This document shows positions 62,794 to 64,000 of a stretch of 64,000 bases of DNA, piece by piece. Position numbers and translations under genes: made by a program. How positions within the stretch are numbered: position 1 is the stretch's first letter; every line of letters begins with the position of its first letter. The notes under the pieces were generated by a model. That model was not told the origin of the DNA. It did no database searches and worked only from the letters and a program-made list of their open reading frames with translations. This DNA comes from Aminobacter sp. HY435 (GTDB taxonomy: Bacteria > Pseudomonadota > Alphaproteobacteria > Rhizobiales > Rhizobiaceae): positions 62,001 through 126,000 of the forward strand of contig NZ_JANKZL010000007.1 in the NCBI RefSeq assembly GCF_027568395.1, given 5' to 3'.

Positions 62794-64000
62794 TCAGCCC
62801 GGACGGGTCATGTCCTCGGGACGAACGATTCGATCGTAGTCTTCAGCGCTGACCAAGCCCGTCGCTAGCGCTTCGTCGCGCAACGTCGTGCCATTCTTGT
62901 GCGCGGTCTTGGCGATCTTGGCGGCATTGTCGTAGCCGATGGTCGGCGCAAGTGCCGTGACCAGCATCAGCGAACGGTCGAGCGCTGCCTTGATGTTGTC
63001 CTCGCGCGCCTCGATGCCGACGACGCAGTTGTCGGTGAAGGAGACTGCCGCGTCCGCCATCAGCTGCACCGACTGCAGGAAGTTGTAGGCCATGACGGGA
63101 TTGTAGACGTTGAGCTCGAAATGGCCCTGGCTGCCGGCGAAGGTGAGGGCGGCGTTGTTGCCGAACACCTGCACGCAGACCTGGGTCAGCGCCTCGCATT
63201 GCGTCGGGTTGACCTTGCCCGGCATGATCGACGAGCCGGGTTCGTTTTCCGGCAGCGACAGTTCGCCGAGGCCCGAGCGCGGGCCTGAACCGAGGAAGCG
63301 GATGTCGTTGGCGATCTTGAACAGCGCGGCTGCGGCCGCATTGATCGCGCCATGGCTGAACACCATCGAGTCGTGGGCGGCCAGTGCCTCGAACTTGTTC
63401 GGTGCGGTGACGAAGGCGATGCCGGTGATCGCGGCGATGCTTTCGGCGACCTTCTCGGCAAAGCCGATGGGGGCGTTGAGGCCGGTTCCGACGGCGGTGC
63501 CGCCCTGGGCGAGTTCCTGCAGGCCGGGCAGGGTCAGTTCGATGCGCTTGATCGACGAGGCGACCTGGGCTGCATAGCCACCGAACTCCTGGCCGAGCGT
63601 CAGCGGCGTCGCATCCTGGGTGTGGGTGCGGCCGATCTTGATGATGTGGTCGAACTCCTTGGCCTTCTGGGCCAGCGCGGCATGCAAGTGCTGGAGCGCC
63701 GGCAGAAGGTCGTGGACGATGCGCTCGGCGCAAGCAATGTGCATGGCCGTCGGGTAGGTATCGTTCGACGACTGGCTCATGTTGACGTGGTCGTTGGGAT
63801 GCACGGGCTTCTTCGAGCCCATCTCGCCGCCCAGCATCTCGATGGCGCGGTTGGAGATCACCTCATTGGCGTTCATGTTCGACTGCGTGCCAGAGCCGGT
63901 CTGCCAGACGACGAGCGGGAAGTGGTCGTTGAGCTTGCCGTCGATGACTTCCTGGGCGGCGGCAACAACGGCGTTGCCGACCGTGGGGTCGAGGCGGCCG
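62794..64000 (-). CDS. fumC: Class II fumarate hydratase, N-terminus beyond window
   Basis: FumC hydrates fumarate to L-malate in the TCA cycle. The visible 402 residues include [50 protein letters not shown] and the class II signature [16 protein letters not shown] with the lid-loop Ser. The frame is open to the right edge, so about 60 N-terminal residues lie outside. The C-terminus at 62794 is complete. Confidence 0.96.
   Translation of the reverse strand, partial: GRLDPTVGNAVVAAAQEVIDGKLNDHFPLVVWQTGSGTQSNMNANEVISNRAIEMLGGEMGSKKPVHPNDHVNMSQSSNDTYPTAMHIACAERIVHDLLPALQHLHAALAQKAKEFDHIIKIGRTHTQDATPLTLGQEFGGYAAQVASSIKRIELTLPGLQELAQGGTAVGTGLNAPIGFAEKVAESIAAITGIAFVTAPNKFEALAAHDSMVFSHGAINAAAAALFKIANDIRFLGSGPRSGLGELSLPENEPGSSIMPGKVNPTQCEALTQVCVQVFGNNAALTFAGSQGHFELNVYNPVMAYNFLQSVQLMADAAVSFTDNCVVGIEAREDNIKAALDRSLMLVTALAPTIGYDNAAKIAKTAHKNGTTLRDEALATGLVSAEDYDRIVRPEDMTRPG

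Overview
The window is a GC-rich, densely coded chromosomal segment of an alphaproteobacterium. The most likely source is a Hyphomicrobiales/Rhizobiales member close to Mesorhizobium or Aminobacter (Phyllobacteriaceae). This is inferred from gene content: a complete aapJQMP general amino-acid permease, lptF-lptG-lptD-surA-pdxA-rsmA in one operon, an HdaA replication regulator, two accessory subunits of mitochondrial-type complex I (NDUFS4-like and NDUFS6-like), an Omp25/Omp31-type porin, and rhizobial-style palindromic intergenic repeats. Most of it is core chromosome. No CRISPR array, prophage, IS transposase or integrase was seen.

Layout. 1-1120: the 5' part of an inner-membrane LTA-synthase-like sulfatase, divergent from the fatty-acid cluster fabD-fabG-acpP-fabF, which is followed by mltG, yicC and gmk (1.3-7.7 kb). 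Converging on gmk is the lptF-lptG-lptD-surA-pdxA-rsmA operon (15.4-7.8 kb), which builds the LPS export bridge and outer-membrane translocon. pepA-holC follow (15.7-17.7 kb), then a large subtilisin-type autotransporter (17.7-20.5 kb). Next come a membrane protein overlapping rlmJ, a small secreted cysteine protein next to an RNase T2 lipoprotein, a GST, a GT11 fucosyltransferase and a porin (20.9-26 kb). SDR-uvrC-pgsA-moaD-moaE form a same-strand cluster (26.4-30.6 kb). A YbaY/META envelope protein and ndk converge on a shared terminator. Then come a DinB-like protein, a secreted Gly-rich repeat protein with a Gly-Gly-Pro tract, an MFS transporter, an ABC-F ATPase, a palindromic repeat, a molybdopterin oxidoreductase, a CDF metal exporter and a SixA-like phosphatase (32.3-40.9 kb).

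purM-purN (minus strand) are divergent from a CDP-alcohol phosphatidyltransferase, an AI-2E/PerM-like permease and hdaA (40.9-45.2 kb). The block from 45.3 to 57.7 kb, between hdaA and ppk, is the most mosaic part. It holds a LuxR regulator, tRNA-Pro(UGG), the NDUFS4-like gene, tRNA-Arg(UCU), an AT-rich pair of genes (FkbM methyltransferase and glycosyltransferase), a decayed metC fragment, a PAP2 phosphatase, the aap operon and two nested palindromes. ppk-ppx, two DoxX-family proteins and the 3' part of fumC close the window.

Starts were chosen from ribosome-binding sites, family N-termini and overlaps, so several differ from the longest open frame. The strongest candidates for new biology are the secreted repeat protein at 32998-33669, the tRNA-Arg-linked AT-rich segment that abuts a broken metC (47633-50004), and the small secreted protein plus RNase T2 pair (22412-23578). 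No complete, clearly novel multi-gene system is evident.
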